Positions 46,351 through 57,103 of a stretch of DNA of 64,000 bases are shown piece after piece. This DNA is from SPDF01 sp963812085. GTDB lineage: Bacteria > Gemmatimonadota > Gemmatimonadetes > Gemmatimonadales > GWC2-71-9. The DNA is taken from assembly GCA_963812085.1 (NCBI GenBank), contig CAWETL010000003.1, positions 806,001 to 870,000 of the forward strand, in the 5' to 3' direction. Position numbers and translations under genes: made by a program. Under the pieces are notes generated by a model. It did no database searches. It was not told where the DNA came from and saw nothing but the letters and a program-made list of their open reading frames with translations. Position 1 is the first letter of the stretch; every line of letters starts with the position of its first letter.

Positions 46351-49141
46351 ATGCGCATCATCGAAACCTCGGTCTACCTCGGGCCGAGCCTGTACGCCCA
46401 TTTCCCCGTCATCCGGCTCGACATCGACCTTGGGCCCGTCGAGGCGTGGCCGACCGCTCGGCTCGGCCCGGCCTTCAACGACGCGCTGTTCGACGCCCTG
46501 CCCGGACTGGCGGAGCACGGCTGCTCCTATGGCGACGCCGGCGGCTTCCGGCGCCGCGTCCTGGAAGACGAAGGGACCTGGCTGGGGCACGTGCTGGAGC
46601 ACGTCGCGATCGAACTGCAGAACATCGCCGGCGCGCAGGTCACCTTCGGGAAGACGCGCTCCGCCGAGGCGCCCGGGCACCTACCACGTGGTCTACGAAT
46701 ACGAGCAGGAGGAGGTCGGGCTCGAGGCAGGGCGGCTCGCGCTGACACTGTTGCACTCGCTGCTGCCCGAGGAACTGCGCCCGCCGAGGAGCGTGCCGTC
46801 GGGGTTCGACTTCGCGGAGGAGCGGGACGCCTTCATCCGGTTTGCCCAGCGCCGCGCGCTCGGGCCGAGCACCGCCTCGCTGGTGCACGCCGCGGAGCAC
46901 CGCGGCATCCCGTGGATGCGGCTCAACGACGCCAGCCTGATTCAATTCGGCTGGGGCCGCTACCAGCAGCGGGTGCAGGCCACGATCACGAGCCACACCT
47001 CGCACATCGCGGTCGAGATCGCCTCCGACAAGGAGGAGACCAACAAGATCCTCGCCCGGCTCGGCCTCCCGGTGCCGAAGCAGCGCCTGGTCCAGCGGGA
47101 AGACGAGGCCATCGACGCCGCGCGGCGGATCGGGCATCCCGTCGTGGTCAAGCCGTACAACGCGAATCACGGGCGCGGCGTCGCCATCAACCTGCGCGAC
47201 GACGAGACGGTGGCGGTGGCCTTCCGCCAGGCGCAGGCCATCAGCCGGAGCGTGATCGTCGAGACCTTCATCCACGGCCACGACCACCGGATGCTGGTGA
47301 TCGACGGGGAACTCGTGGCGGTAGCCAAGCGGGTCCCGGGCCACGTGGTGGGCGACGGCACGCACACGATCGAGGAACTCGTCGGGATCGTGAACAGCGA
47401 CCCCCGGCGCGGGATCGGGCACGAGAAGGTGCTCACCCGGATCGAGTTCGACTCGCAGGCCGACCGGCTGCTGGCGCAGCTCAACTACACCCGGCAGACG
47501 GTCCCCGCCGCGGGCGAGGCGATCTACCTGCGCTCCACCGGCAACCTCTCCACCGGCGGTACCTCGGTGGACGTGACCGACGCGGTCCACCCCGACAACC
47601 GCGAGATGGCGATCCGGGCGGTCGAGGCGATCGGCCTCGACGTCGGCGGGGTGGACTTCCTGACGCCGGACATCACGCACTCCTACCGCGAGAGCGGCGG
47701 GGGCGCCATCTGCGAGGTCAACGCCGCGCCGGGCTTCCGGATGCACATGGCGCCGAGCGAGGGCAAGGCGCGCGACGTGGCCGGGCCGGTGCTCGACATG
47801 CTCTTCCCGCCGGGCACGCCCTCCCGCATTCCCATCGCGGCCATCACCGGCACCAACGGCAAGACCACCACCTCGCGGATGCTGGCGCACATCCACAAGC
47901 TGGCCGGGCGGACCGTCGGGCTCACCACAACGGACGGCGTGTACATCGACGGCAACCGCACCGTCGAGGGCGACATGACCGGGCCGATCGCCGCCCGGAT
48001 GGTGCTGGGCGACCCGCAGGTGGACGTCGCCGTGCTGGAGACGGCGCGCGGCGGCCTGCTCCGCGCCGGCATGGGCTACCGCCACTGCGACGTGGCCGCC
48101 TGCCTCAACGTGAAGTCGGACCACCTCGGCCTCCGCGGCGTCGACACGCTCGAGGAACTGGCCAAGGTCAAGCGGATTCCCGTGGAGGTCGCGCGCGACA
48201 CCGCGGTCCTCAACGCCGACGACCCGCTCTGCCTGGCGATGGCCGACTACACCGAGGCCAAGGTCATCTGCTACGTGACGCTCAACCCCGAGCACCCGCT
48301 GGTGCGCGAGCACATCCGCGCCGGCGGGAGGGCGCTGGCGCTCGAGGCCGGCGTCAACGGACAGATGATCACCATCTACGACCACGGCGCGCACATTCCG
48401 CTGCTGTGGACCCACCTCATCCCGGCCACGCTCGAGGGCCGCGCGACGCACAACGTGCAGAACGCGATGTTCGCCGCGGCGATGGCGTTCAGCATGGGCG
48501 TCAAGCTGGAGGACATCCGGCACGGCCTCCGCACCTTCGACACCAGTTTCTTCCAGGCACCGGGCCGGATGAACGTCTTCGACGAGCACCCCTTCAAGGT
48601 GATCCTCGACTACGGGCACAATCCCGACGCCGTCGAGGTCATGTGCCAGCTCACCGACCGGCTGGACGTGAAGGGCCGGAAGCTGGTGGTCCTGGCCGGA
48701 CCTGGCGACCGCCGCGACGAGGACATCAGGGAAATCGCCCGCCGGGCGGTGGGGCGGTTCGACCATTACTTCTGCCGCCGGGACGATTCGCTCCGGGGGC
48801 GGACCGACGAGGAAGTGCCGCGGATCCTCAGGGAGACGCTGCTCGTCGCCGGCGTGCCGGAAAAGAAGATCACCGTGATCGCCGACGAGCAGCGCGCGGT
48901 GGACGCGGCGCTCCGGATGGCGAGGCCGGGCGACCTGCTGCTGGTCTTCGGCGACGCCATCTCGCGCACCTGGAAGCAGATCATCCACTTCCACCCGGAC
49001 GTCGCGGGCCGTGGCGCCGCGCCGGCGTCGGCGCCTGCCGTGGTGGAGCAGCCTCCCGTCCCGGCCATGGCCATGCCCGAGGACGACCAGCTCATTCGCG
49101 ACGAGCGCGGGGTGCGCCTCCCCCGGGAAGCCGACGACTGA
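46351..49141 (+). CDS. cphA: Cyanophycin synthetase, single-base frameshift
   Basis: Makes cyanophycin from Asp and Arg with ATP. The gene is full length (about 929 codons) but in two frames. The N-terminal anchor domain (MRIIETSVYLGPSLYAHFPV... to FGKTRSAEAPG) reads in the first frame to about 46677, then continues (TYHVVYEYEQEEVGL...) in the next frame. Removing one G of the GGG at 46675-46677 restores a continuous CphA. The ATP-grasp domain (SDKEETNKILARLGLPVP, VVKPYNANHGRGV) and the Mur-ligase-like domain (ITGTNGKTTTSRML, LETARGGLLRAGMGY, DYGHNPDAVEVM) are intact. RBS GGGAGG precedes ATG. A sequencing error or a genuine recent frameshift are both possible. Confidence 0.93.
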
Positions 49142-50868
49142 TGGTCCTGCCGGAGACGGTGCGGGATTCCCGGCGCCTCACCGGCCCGAACCTGGTGTCC
49201 GACCGCCCGGCCGCGGTGCTCGAGGTGGACCTCCCGCCCGGCGCGGCGGACGCCGCCGTTGGACTCTGGCGCGAGGAGGCCCGGCGCGCGCTCGAGGCGC
49301 TCGGCTGGGGCGGCGAGTCGCTCATCGTCCGGCAGTTCCCGGGCGGCGCGAGCCTGGCCCTCACCGCGCCGATCGACGCCCTCTACGCGGCCACTGAAGT
49401 GAATGAGTGGGCGTGGACCGCCGCGACCCGGCGGCTCCACGGCGAGCCGGTGGAGGCCGGACCGGAGCTCGCGCGCCTTGCCCTCGCGATCGCGGCCGAA
49501 CGCCGGCCCGCTCTCCTGGCCCTCCAGCGCGCGGCCGCAGCGCGGGGCGTCCGGTTCCTCTGGGATGACCAGTTCGTCTCGGTCGGCTCCGGAACAGGCG
49601 CCAGCACCTGGCCGGTGGACGCGCTGCCCGCCCCCGACGCCGTGGACTGGTCACGGGTGCATGACATTCCCGTGGCGCTGGTGACGGGCAGCAACGGCAA
49701 GACGACGGTCACCCGGCTCACGGCGGCGATCATCACGGCCAGCGGGCGCGTGGCCGGGCACACCTCCACCGACGGGATCAAGGTCGGCTCCGAGCTCCTC
49801 GAGGCGGGAGACTTCAGCGGGCCCGGCGGGGCGCGGCTCCTGCTGCGGGACCCGCGGGTCGAAATGGCCGTGCTCGAGACGGCCCGCGGCGGACTCCTCC
49901 GGCGGGGCCTGGCCGTGGAGCGCGTGGAGGCGGCAGTCGTCACCAACATCGCCGAGGATCATCTCGGCGAGTCGGGCGTCTATTCGCTGGCACATCTCGC
50001 CGCCGCCAAGCTGGTCGTGGCCCGCGCGTTGGACGCCACCCACCCCATTGTCCTCAACGCCGACGACCCCGCACTCGTGGCCGCGGCCGACGCCCTCACC
50101 TGCCCAGTCGCCTGGTTCTCGCTCGATGCCGACAGCCCCGTGCTCACGGCCGCGCGTGCGCGCGGGCAGCGCACCGCCTGCCTCGACGGGCGTCAGCTGG
50201 TGCTCGGGGCGGGAGTATCAGTGCGATCGGTCACCACGGTGGACCGGGTGCCGATCACGGTCGGTGGTGCGGCGCGCCACAACGTGGCGAACGCCCTCGC
50301 CGCTGCGCTCCTCGCCTCGGCGCTCGGCCTGCCCGACGACGCCATCGCGAACGGCCTCGCGGCGCTGACCAATACCCCCGCCGGCAATGTCGGGCGCCTC
50401 AACGCCTTCGAATTCGGCGGCGTCCGCGCCTTCGTGGACTTCGCGCACAACCCGCACGGCGTCACGGCGCTGATGGACATGGCGCGCGCGCTGCCGGCCA
50501 CTCGACGGCTGGTCGTGATCGGCCAGGCCGGCGACCGCGACGACCACGCGATCCGCGAGCTGGCCCGCACCGCCTGGTCGGGGCGGCCCGACATGGTGAT
50601 CGTCAAGGAGATGCCCGCCTACCTTCGCGGCCGCCCCGAGGGCGAGGTCACCGGCATGCTTCGGGCCGAGCTTCGGCGGCTTGGAGCGCGGGAAGATCAG
50701 CTCGGCCTGGCCGTCGGCGAACTCGGCGCGGTCCGCCGGGCCCTGACCTGGGCCCGCGACGGAGACCTGCTGCTCCTCACCGTCCACGCCGACCGCGACA
50801 GCGTCCTTCGTTTTCTGCAGCGGCTCGGCGCCGAGGGATGGACCCCCGGCGCCCCGCTTCCTACATGA
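49141..50868 (+). CDS. CphA-like Mur-ligase paralogue without ATP-grasp domain
   Basis: A 575-residue protein directly coupled to cphA (TGATG). The first 170 residues resemble the CphA N-terminal domain (RRLTGPNLVSDRP, GGASLALTAPIDALYAATEV). This is followed straight away by a Mur-ligase domain: VTGSNGKTTVTRL, LETARGGLLRRGL, TNIAEDHLGESG, NADDPALV, GGAARHNVANALAAA and FAHNPHGVTALM. The central ATP-grasp domain of CphA is absent. In CphA the ATP-grasp site adds Asp and the Mur-like site adds Arg. This protein could therefore only do a side-chain-type ligation, perhaps with Arg or another amino acid; that is inference. Confidence 0.88.
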   Translation: MVLPETVRDSRRLTGPNLVSDRPAAVLEVDLPPGAADAAVGLWREEARRALEALGWGGESLIVRQFPGGASLALTAPIDALYAATEVNEWAWTAATRRLHGEPVEAGPELARLALAIAAERRPALLALQRAAAARGVRFLWDDQFVSVGSGTGASTWPVDALPAPDAVDWSRVHDIPVALVTGSNGKTTVTRLTAAIITASGRVAGHTSTDGIKVGSELLEAGDFSGPGGARLLLRDPRVEMAVLETARGGLLRRGLAVERVEAAVVTNIAEDHLGESGVYSLAHLAAAKLVVARALDATHPIVLNADDPALVAAADALTCPVAWFSLDADSPVLTAARARGQRTACLDGRQLVLGAGVSVRSVTTVDRVPITVGGAARHNVANALAAALLASALGLPDDAIANGLAALTNTPAGNVGRLNAFEFGGVRAFVDFAHNPHGVTALMDMARALPATRRLVVIGQAGDRDDHAIRELARTAWSGRPDMVIVKEMPAYLRGRPEGEVTGMLRAELRRLGAREDQLGLAVGELGAVRRALTWARDGDLLLLTVHADRDSVLRFLQRLGAEGWTPGAPLPT

Positions 50869-52325
50869 GTATCGAACTCGACTCCGGTTTCGCCACCGCC
50901 CGCGAACTGGCCCGGGCCATCCGGGAGCGGCGGATGAGCGCCGTCGAGGCGCACGACCTGCACCGCTCCCGCATCGACCGGCTCAACCCGCCGCTCAACG
51001 CCGTCGTCATCCCCAACGAACGCGCGCGCGACCAGGCCGCCGCCGCGGACGCCGCCCTCGCACGCGGCGAGCCGTGCGGCCCGCTCCACGGCGTTCCCAT
51101 CACCATCAAGGACATCTTCGACGTGGAGGGCCTCCGCAACACCGCCGGCTATCCTCCCGCGAAGGACAACATTTCCACCAGCGATGCGACCGTCACCGCG
51201 CGCATGAAGGCCGCGGGGGCCATCATCCTCGGCAAGACGAACGTGCCCCTGCTCTGCTACGACTGGCAGTGCGACAGTCCCATCTTCGGCCGCACCAACA
51301 ACCCGTGGGACCTCTCCCGCACACCGGGCGGAAGCACGGGGGGTGGCGCCGCCGCGGTGGCGGCGGGCCTTTCGCCGCTCGAGATCGGCAGCGACGCGGC
51401 AGGCTCGATCCGGATTCCGAGCCACTTCTGCGGCGTGTTCGGTCTCAAGCCCACCGAGGAGCGCGTCTCCGGCGCCGGACACGGCGAGCTCCCCGGCCGG
51501 CCGCCGGGCGGGCTGCGCCACCTCGTGAGTTTCGGCCCGCTGGCGCGCTCCGTGCCTGACTTGCGCCTCGCGCTCTCGCTGCTGGAAGGCCCCGACGGCC
51601 GCCACGTCGAGGTGCCCCCGGTCCCGCCGATCGAACGCACGCCCGAGATTCCCCGGCCCGAAACGATCCGCATCGCCTGGATGGACGCCCTCCCCCACTG
51701 CCCGACCTCCGCGGAGACCGCCGCGACCGTGCGAGCAGCGGCGACTGCGCTGGAGGCGGCGGGCTGCCGGGTCGAGCGTGTGAGTCCGGAGAACTTCGAT
51801 GTCGAGGAGGCGCTGGCGACGTGGGGCCAGATCAACGGCTTCGAAATGGGCGCGATGACGCCGGCCTGGATCCGGCTGCTGATCCGGCACACCACGTTCA
51901 TGGGGTTGGGGCGAACCCGGTGGACGCGGGGGCTTCGGGGAGGGTTCGGAATGAACGCGGGCCGCTACTTCGAGGCCCTCGCCACGCGGGACCGCCTGGT
52001 CGCTGCGCTCGACGCCTTCCTGGCCCGGTTCGATGCGTGGCTGCTGCCGGTCGCGGCCATCCCGGCGTTTCCCCACATGCGATCCGGGAAGTCGCTCGAG
52101 GTGGATGGGGTCTCGGTGCCGTACACCACGGCGGTGGGCTCCTACGCCGCCCCCTTCAACCTGACTGGCAGTCCGGCCGTGGTGCTCCCTGCCGGCCGAT
52201 CGGCGGATGGACTCCCGATCGGGGTGCAGCTGGTCGGCGCCCGCTGGGCGGACGATCGCCTGCTCGCCGTCGCCGAGCGGGTTTCCGAGATCCTCGGGCC
52301 CTACCGGGCGCCGCCGGGCGCCTAG
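50865..52325 (+). CDS. Amidase signature-family hydrolase
   Basis: A 486-residue amidase. The Ser-cisSer-Lys triad is visible: Lys in GVPITIKDIFD, cis-Ser in RTPGGSTGGGAAAVAAG, nucleophile Ser in GSDAAGSIRIPSHFCG. ATG 50865 overlaps the previous stop (ATGA), so it belongs to the cyanophycin operon. It may act on an amide made or released there, such as Asn/Gln or a modified dipeptide, but the substrate cannot be read from sequence. Confidence 0.9.
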   Translation: MSIELDSGFATARELARAIRERRMSAVEAHDLHRSRIDRLNPPLNAVVIPNERARDQAAAADAALARGEPCGPLHGVPITIKDIFDVEGLRNTAGYPPAKDNISTSDATVTARMKAAGAIILGKTNVPLLCYDWQCDSPIFGRTNNPWDLSRTPGGSTGGGAAAVAAGLSPLEIGSDAAGSIRIPSHFCGVFGLKPTEERVSGAGHGELPGRPPGGLRHLVSFGPLARSVPDLRLALSLLEGPDGRHVEVPPVPPIERTPEIPRPETIRIAWMDALPHCPTSAETAATVRAAATALEAAGCRVERVSPENFDVEEALATWGQINGFEMGAMTPAWIRLLIRHTTFMGLGRTRWTRGLRGGFGMNAGRYFEALATRDRLVAALDAFLARFDAWLLPVAAIPAFPHMRSGKSLEVDGVSVPYTTAVGSYAAPFNLTGSPAVVLPAGRSADGLPIGVQLVGARWADDRLLAVAERVSEILGPYRAPPGA

Positions 52326-52377
52326 TCCTTGGTGATGGTCGGCGAACCGAACTTCGGCGGTCGCGGTAGAATCCCTT

Positions 52378-52463
52378 CTGTCATTGCGAGGCCACGAAGT
52401 GGCCGAAGCAATCTGGCCCGAGATTGCTTCGTCGGCCCCACCGGGGCCTCCTCGCAATGACAG
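52378..52463. repeat. Dispersed-type palindromic repeat (TCATTGCGAGG family)
   Basis: An 86-bp element bounded by a perfect 14-bp inverted repeat (CTGTCATTGCGAGG at 52378-52391 and its complement at 52450-52463). Inside are two more perfect hairpins: GGCCAC/GTGGCC (52390-52404) and an 11-bp CGAAGCAATCT/AGATTGCTTCG (52404-52431). The GTCATTGCGAGG...GAAGCAATCT pattern is a familiar interspersed repeat in many bacterial genomes. It fills the gap between the convergent amidase and ABC-F genes and could also stop transcription from both sides. Confidence 0.85.
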
Positions 52464-52496
52464 AACTGCCGCCGCAGGCTGTCGCACCGAGGCACG

Positions 52497-54782
<2,286 letters not shown>

Positions 54783-54938
54783 ATCCGACCCCGCGACGAC
54801 TGGTGGCGAACGCCCGGCGGACATCATCGGGCGGCGAATCGGCCGTAAAGGTACAGGGGCGCGGGAGGGTGTCCAAGCCGGGCGGGGATCCGTAAATTGT
54901 GGGCGTTGCAGTCCCTCGCACTCGACCCCGGAGCCCTG

Positions 54939-55304
54939 ATGCAATTCAAGGCTTGTGCTGCACTCATCCTCGCCAGCCTGGCGGTCGCCGGGTGCGGCAA
55001 TGATGCCACCCCCGCGAACACCGACAAGACGGCGCCCTCGGTGGCCATTGCGTCGCCGGCCGCCGGCACCGTCAGCGGGACCGTCACGCTCGCCGTCACC
55101 GCCACCGACGCCAGCGGGATCGCGACAGTACAGTGGAAGATCAACGGGGCGCTGCTGACTGCGGTCGATTCCACGGCGCCCTTCGAGTACGCCTGGAATA
55201 CCGCGCTGAACGGGCCCGGGACCTATACCTGGACGGCGGTGGCCACGGACAAGGCGGGCGTCGGCGCCGAGTCGGCGCCGGTCACGTACATGGTCGGCCT
55301 GTAG
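54939..55304 (+). CDS. Small lipoprotein with Ig-like domain
   Basis: A 121-residue lipoprotein: MQFKACAALILASLAVAGCGN carries the lipobox. The mature part (TAPSVAIASPAAGTVSGTVTL...PFEYAWNTALNGPGTYTWTAVATDKAG) is one bacterial Ig-like (Big-type) domain that forms a beta sandwich. Start ATG 54939 has GGAG upstream. Expected on the outer membrane or cell surface; binding partner unknown. Confidence 0.8.
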   Translation: MQFKACAALILASLAVAGCGNDATPANTDKTAPSVAIASPAAGTVSGTVTLAVTATDASGIATVQWKINGALLTAVDSTAPFEYAWNTALNGPGTYTWTAVATDKAGVGAESAPVTYMVGL

Positions 55305-55333
55305 CCCAGCCTCCCGCCGCCTGGCATGAAGTG

Positions 55334-55364
55334 AGCCCCCGCCCGGAATCCCGGCGCGGGGGCT
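55334..55364 (+). terminator. Terminator-like hairpin after the lipoprotein gene
   Basis: A 9-bp stem AGCCCCCGC/GCGGGGGCT continued by an inner CCGG/CCGG pair with a four-base loop and one bulged base. It lies 30 bp after the lipoprotein stop. There is no U run, so factor-independent termination is uncertain. Confidence 0.5.
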
Positions 55365-55476
55365 GCTTGCACTCCAGGCCAGCCAGTCGGGCCCCTTCTA
55401 GCGGACCCGCGTACCGGGCTGTCTATTGGTCGGCTTCGGCCCTATCAGCAGGCAAGTCGCGAACGGGGAGGTCTCG

Positions 55477-56655
55477 ATGCGTATGGACTGGCGGTTCCTC
55501 GCGGTGGTGGGCACCATATTGACATCAGCGATGCCCACCGAGACGGGTGCGCAAATTCCCGGGATCAAGAAGCCGAAGGTACCCTCGGTCCCCTCCGTAC
55601 CTACCGTACCCACGGCCCCCGCGCAGACCGCGCAACCCGCGGCCGCGGAACCGGCCCCGGCCGCCGCGGGCCAACCGGCGGCCACTCCCGCGGCCGCCCC
55701 CGCGAAGAATGAGGCCCCCGGTTCGGGCGTCTGGGTCAACTATGATTTTCAGCCGGGAGAGATTCCGCTCTACGTGGATGACTTCTCCCGCGACCGGGTC
55801 GGAAACTTCCCGAAACGGCTGGAGTTCGAGTCGGGCAACATGGAGGTCGTCGAGTGGAATGGCGTGCGATTCCTTCGCGCGACCACCCGAGCCAGTTTCG
55901 CCATTCCTCTCCCCGACGTCCTGACCGACCGGTTCACCATGGAGTTCGACGCCACCGGCTCCATCGCCAATATCTTCGCCACCATCACGTTCTCTCCGAC
56001 TGCCACCAGCTACGCGACCTACCGGTACTTCAACGATCGCATGCAAGGGGGCATCGATGGTACCGGGCCGAACGCCCTCGCCTTGACGGGTCCGACGGCG
56101 TTCGAGACGCCGTTCCGATTCCGCATTATGGCCGACGGCAAGTACGTCAAGGTCTACATCAACGAGACACGGGTCGCTAATGTCCCCAATGCCGATCTGG
56201 GGCGCTCAAACAAGATCAGGGTCGAATTTGCCGGGTCGGAGGAAAAGCCGGTGTTCATCGGCAACCTGAGCGTGCTGGCGGGCGGGCGTGAACTGTATGA
56301 CGCCCTCGAGGAGAACGGTCGGGTGGCGACGCAGGGGATCTACTTTGCCTCGGGTTCCGACCAGATCAGGCCGGAGTCGACTCCAACGCTTGTCGAGATC
56401 GCGGCGATGCTGAAGGACCACCCCGACCTCGACATCCTCATCGAGGGGCATACCGACAACGTGGGGAACGCGGCCGCCAACCTCGCGCTCTCGGACCGCC
56501 GCGCGGCGGCCGTACGAACAGTCCTGATCGACACCTACAAGATCGACGGCAACCGCCTCACCACGAAGGGATTTGGCGATACCGTGCCGGCGAAGCCGAA
56601 CACGACGCCGGAGGGCCGCCAGGCGAACCGGCGAGTGGAGTTGGTCAAGCAGTAG
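55477..56655 (+). CDS. OmpA-family peptidoglycan-associated protein
   Basis: A 392-residue secreted protein. ATG 55477 follows GGGGAGG by five bases; signal peptide to about residue 25. A Pro/Ala-rich spacer (residues 30-75) leads to a beta-sandwich domain of about 170 residues resembling concanavalin-like folds (FTMEFDATGSIANIFATITF). The C-terminal OmpA domain includes GIYFASGSDQIRPESTPTL, IEGHTDNVGNAAANLALSDRRAAAV and GFGDTVPAKPNTTPEGRQANRRVE, with the peptidoglycan-binding Asp and Arg. It anchors the envelope to murein. Confidence 0.9.
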   Translation: MRMDWRFLAVVGTILTSAMPTETGAQIPGIKKPKVPSVPSVPTVPTAPAQTAQPAAAEPAPAAAGQPAATPAAAPAKNEAPGSGVWVNYDFQPGEIPLYVDDFSRDRVGNFPKRLEFESGNMEVVEWNGVRFLRATTRASFAIPLPDVLTDRFTMEFDATGSIANIFATITFSPTATSYATYRYFNDRMQGGIDGTGPNALALTGPTAFETPFRFRIMADGKYVKVYINETRVANVPNADLGRSNKIRVEFAGSEEKPVFIGNLSVLAGGRELYDALEENGRVATQGIYFASGSDQIRPESTPTLVEIAAMLKDHPDLDILIEGHTDNVGNAAANLALSDRRAAAVRTVLIDTYKIDGNRLTTKGFGDTVPAKPNTTPEGRQANRRVELVKQ

Positions 56656-56678
56656 AGGATCGGCCGGCCAGCGCCGAC

Positions 56679-56708
56679 TTGCCATCGTGGTTCCCTCCGC
56701 GGTACAAT
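56679..56708 (+). promoter_or_regulatory. Promoter of the metal-efflux operon
   Basis: TTGCCA (56679-56684) and TACAAT (56703-56708) with an 18-bp spacer. The first gene's ATG begins at 56714, five bases after the -10 hexamer, so transcription would begin at or next to the start codon. Confidence 0.65.
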
Positions 56709-56713
56709 TCGGA

Positions 56714-57049
56714 ATGCCTCGCCTCAAGCGGTCCGGCGTGATTCGGGTTGTTGCCCTCTTCCTGTTGCTCACGGGCGGGAGTCTGTCGACTCTCGAATTC
56801 GTGCTGCACAGTGGGGCGGGCCACGCCGAATCGAGTTACCACCTGGGCACGACCGGCTCGCGCAACACTCCGCACCACTGCCTCGGCACCGCCATGTCCG
56901 GGGCCGGAGTCACCCCGGTCGTGGATGCCCGGACGCTCCTCTCCTGCCCCGATGGCCTCGAAACCCCGGTCCGGTCCGAGGCTGCCCTGCTGGCATTCGC
57001 CCCAGCCGTCCTCCCTACCACGCGAGCTCCTCCGACGATTCCCGTTTGA
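56714..57049 (+). CDS. Small exported protein heading the efflux operon
   Basis: A 111-residue protein not recognised as a known family. A basic N-terminus and hydrophobic helix (VIRVVALFLLLTGGSLSTLEFVL) suggest export or a membrane anchor; the rest is short and unstructured-looking with HSGAGHAES, TPHHCLG and a single CPDG Cys. It lies 54 bp before the TolC-like gene. Small His/Cys-bearing proteins at the head of CBA-type metal pumps are sometimes periplasmic metal sensors or chaperones; that is context only. Confidence 0.55.
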   Translation: MPRLKRSGVIRVVALFLLLTGGSLSTLEFVLHSGAGHAESSYHLGTTGSRNTPHHCLGTAMSGAGVTPVVDARTLLSCPDGLETPVRSEAALLAFAPAVLPTTRAPPTIPV

Positions 57050-57103
57050 CCTGGTGACCGGCTGCCCTTCCGGGCGTCGGCTATTCCAATTCAAAGGGAT
57101 CGT

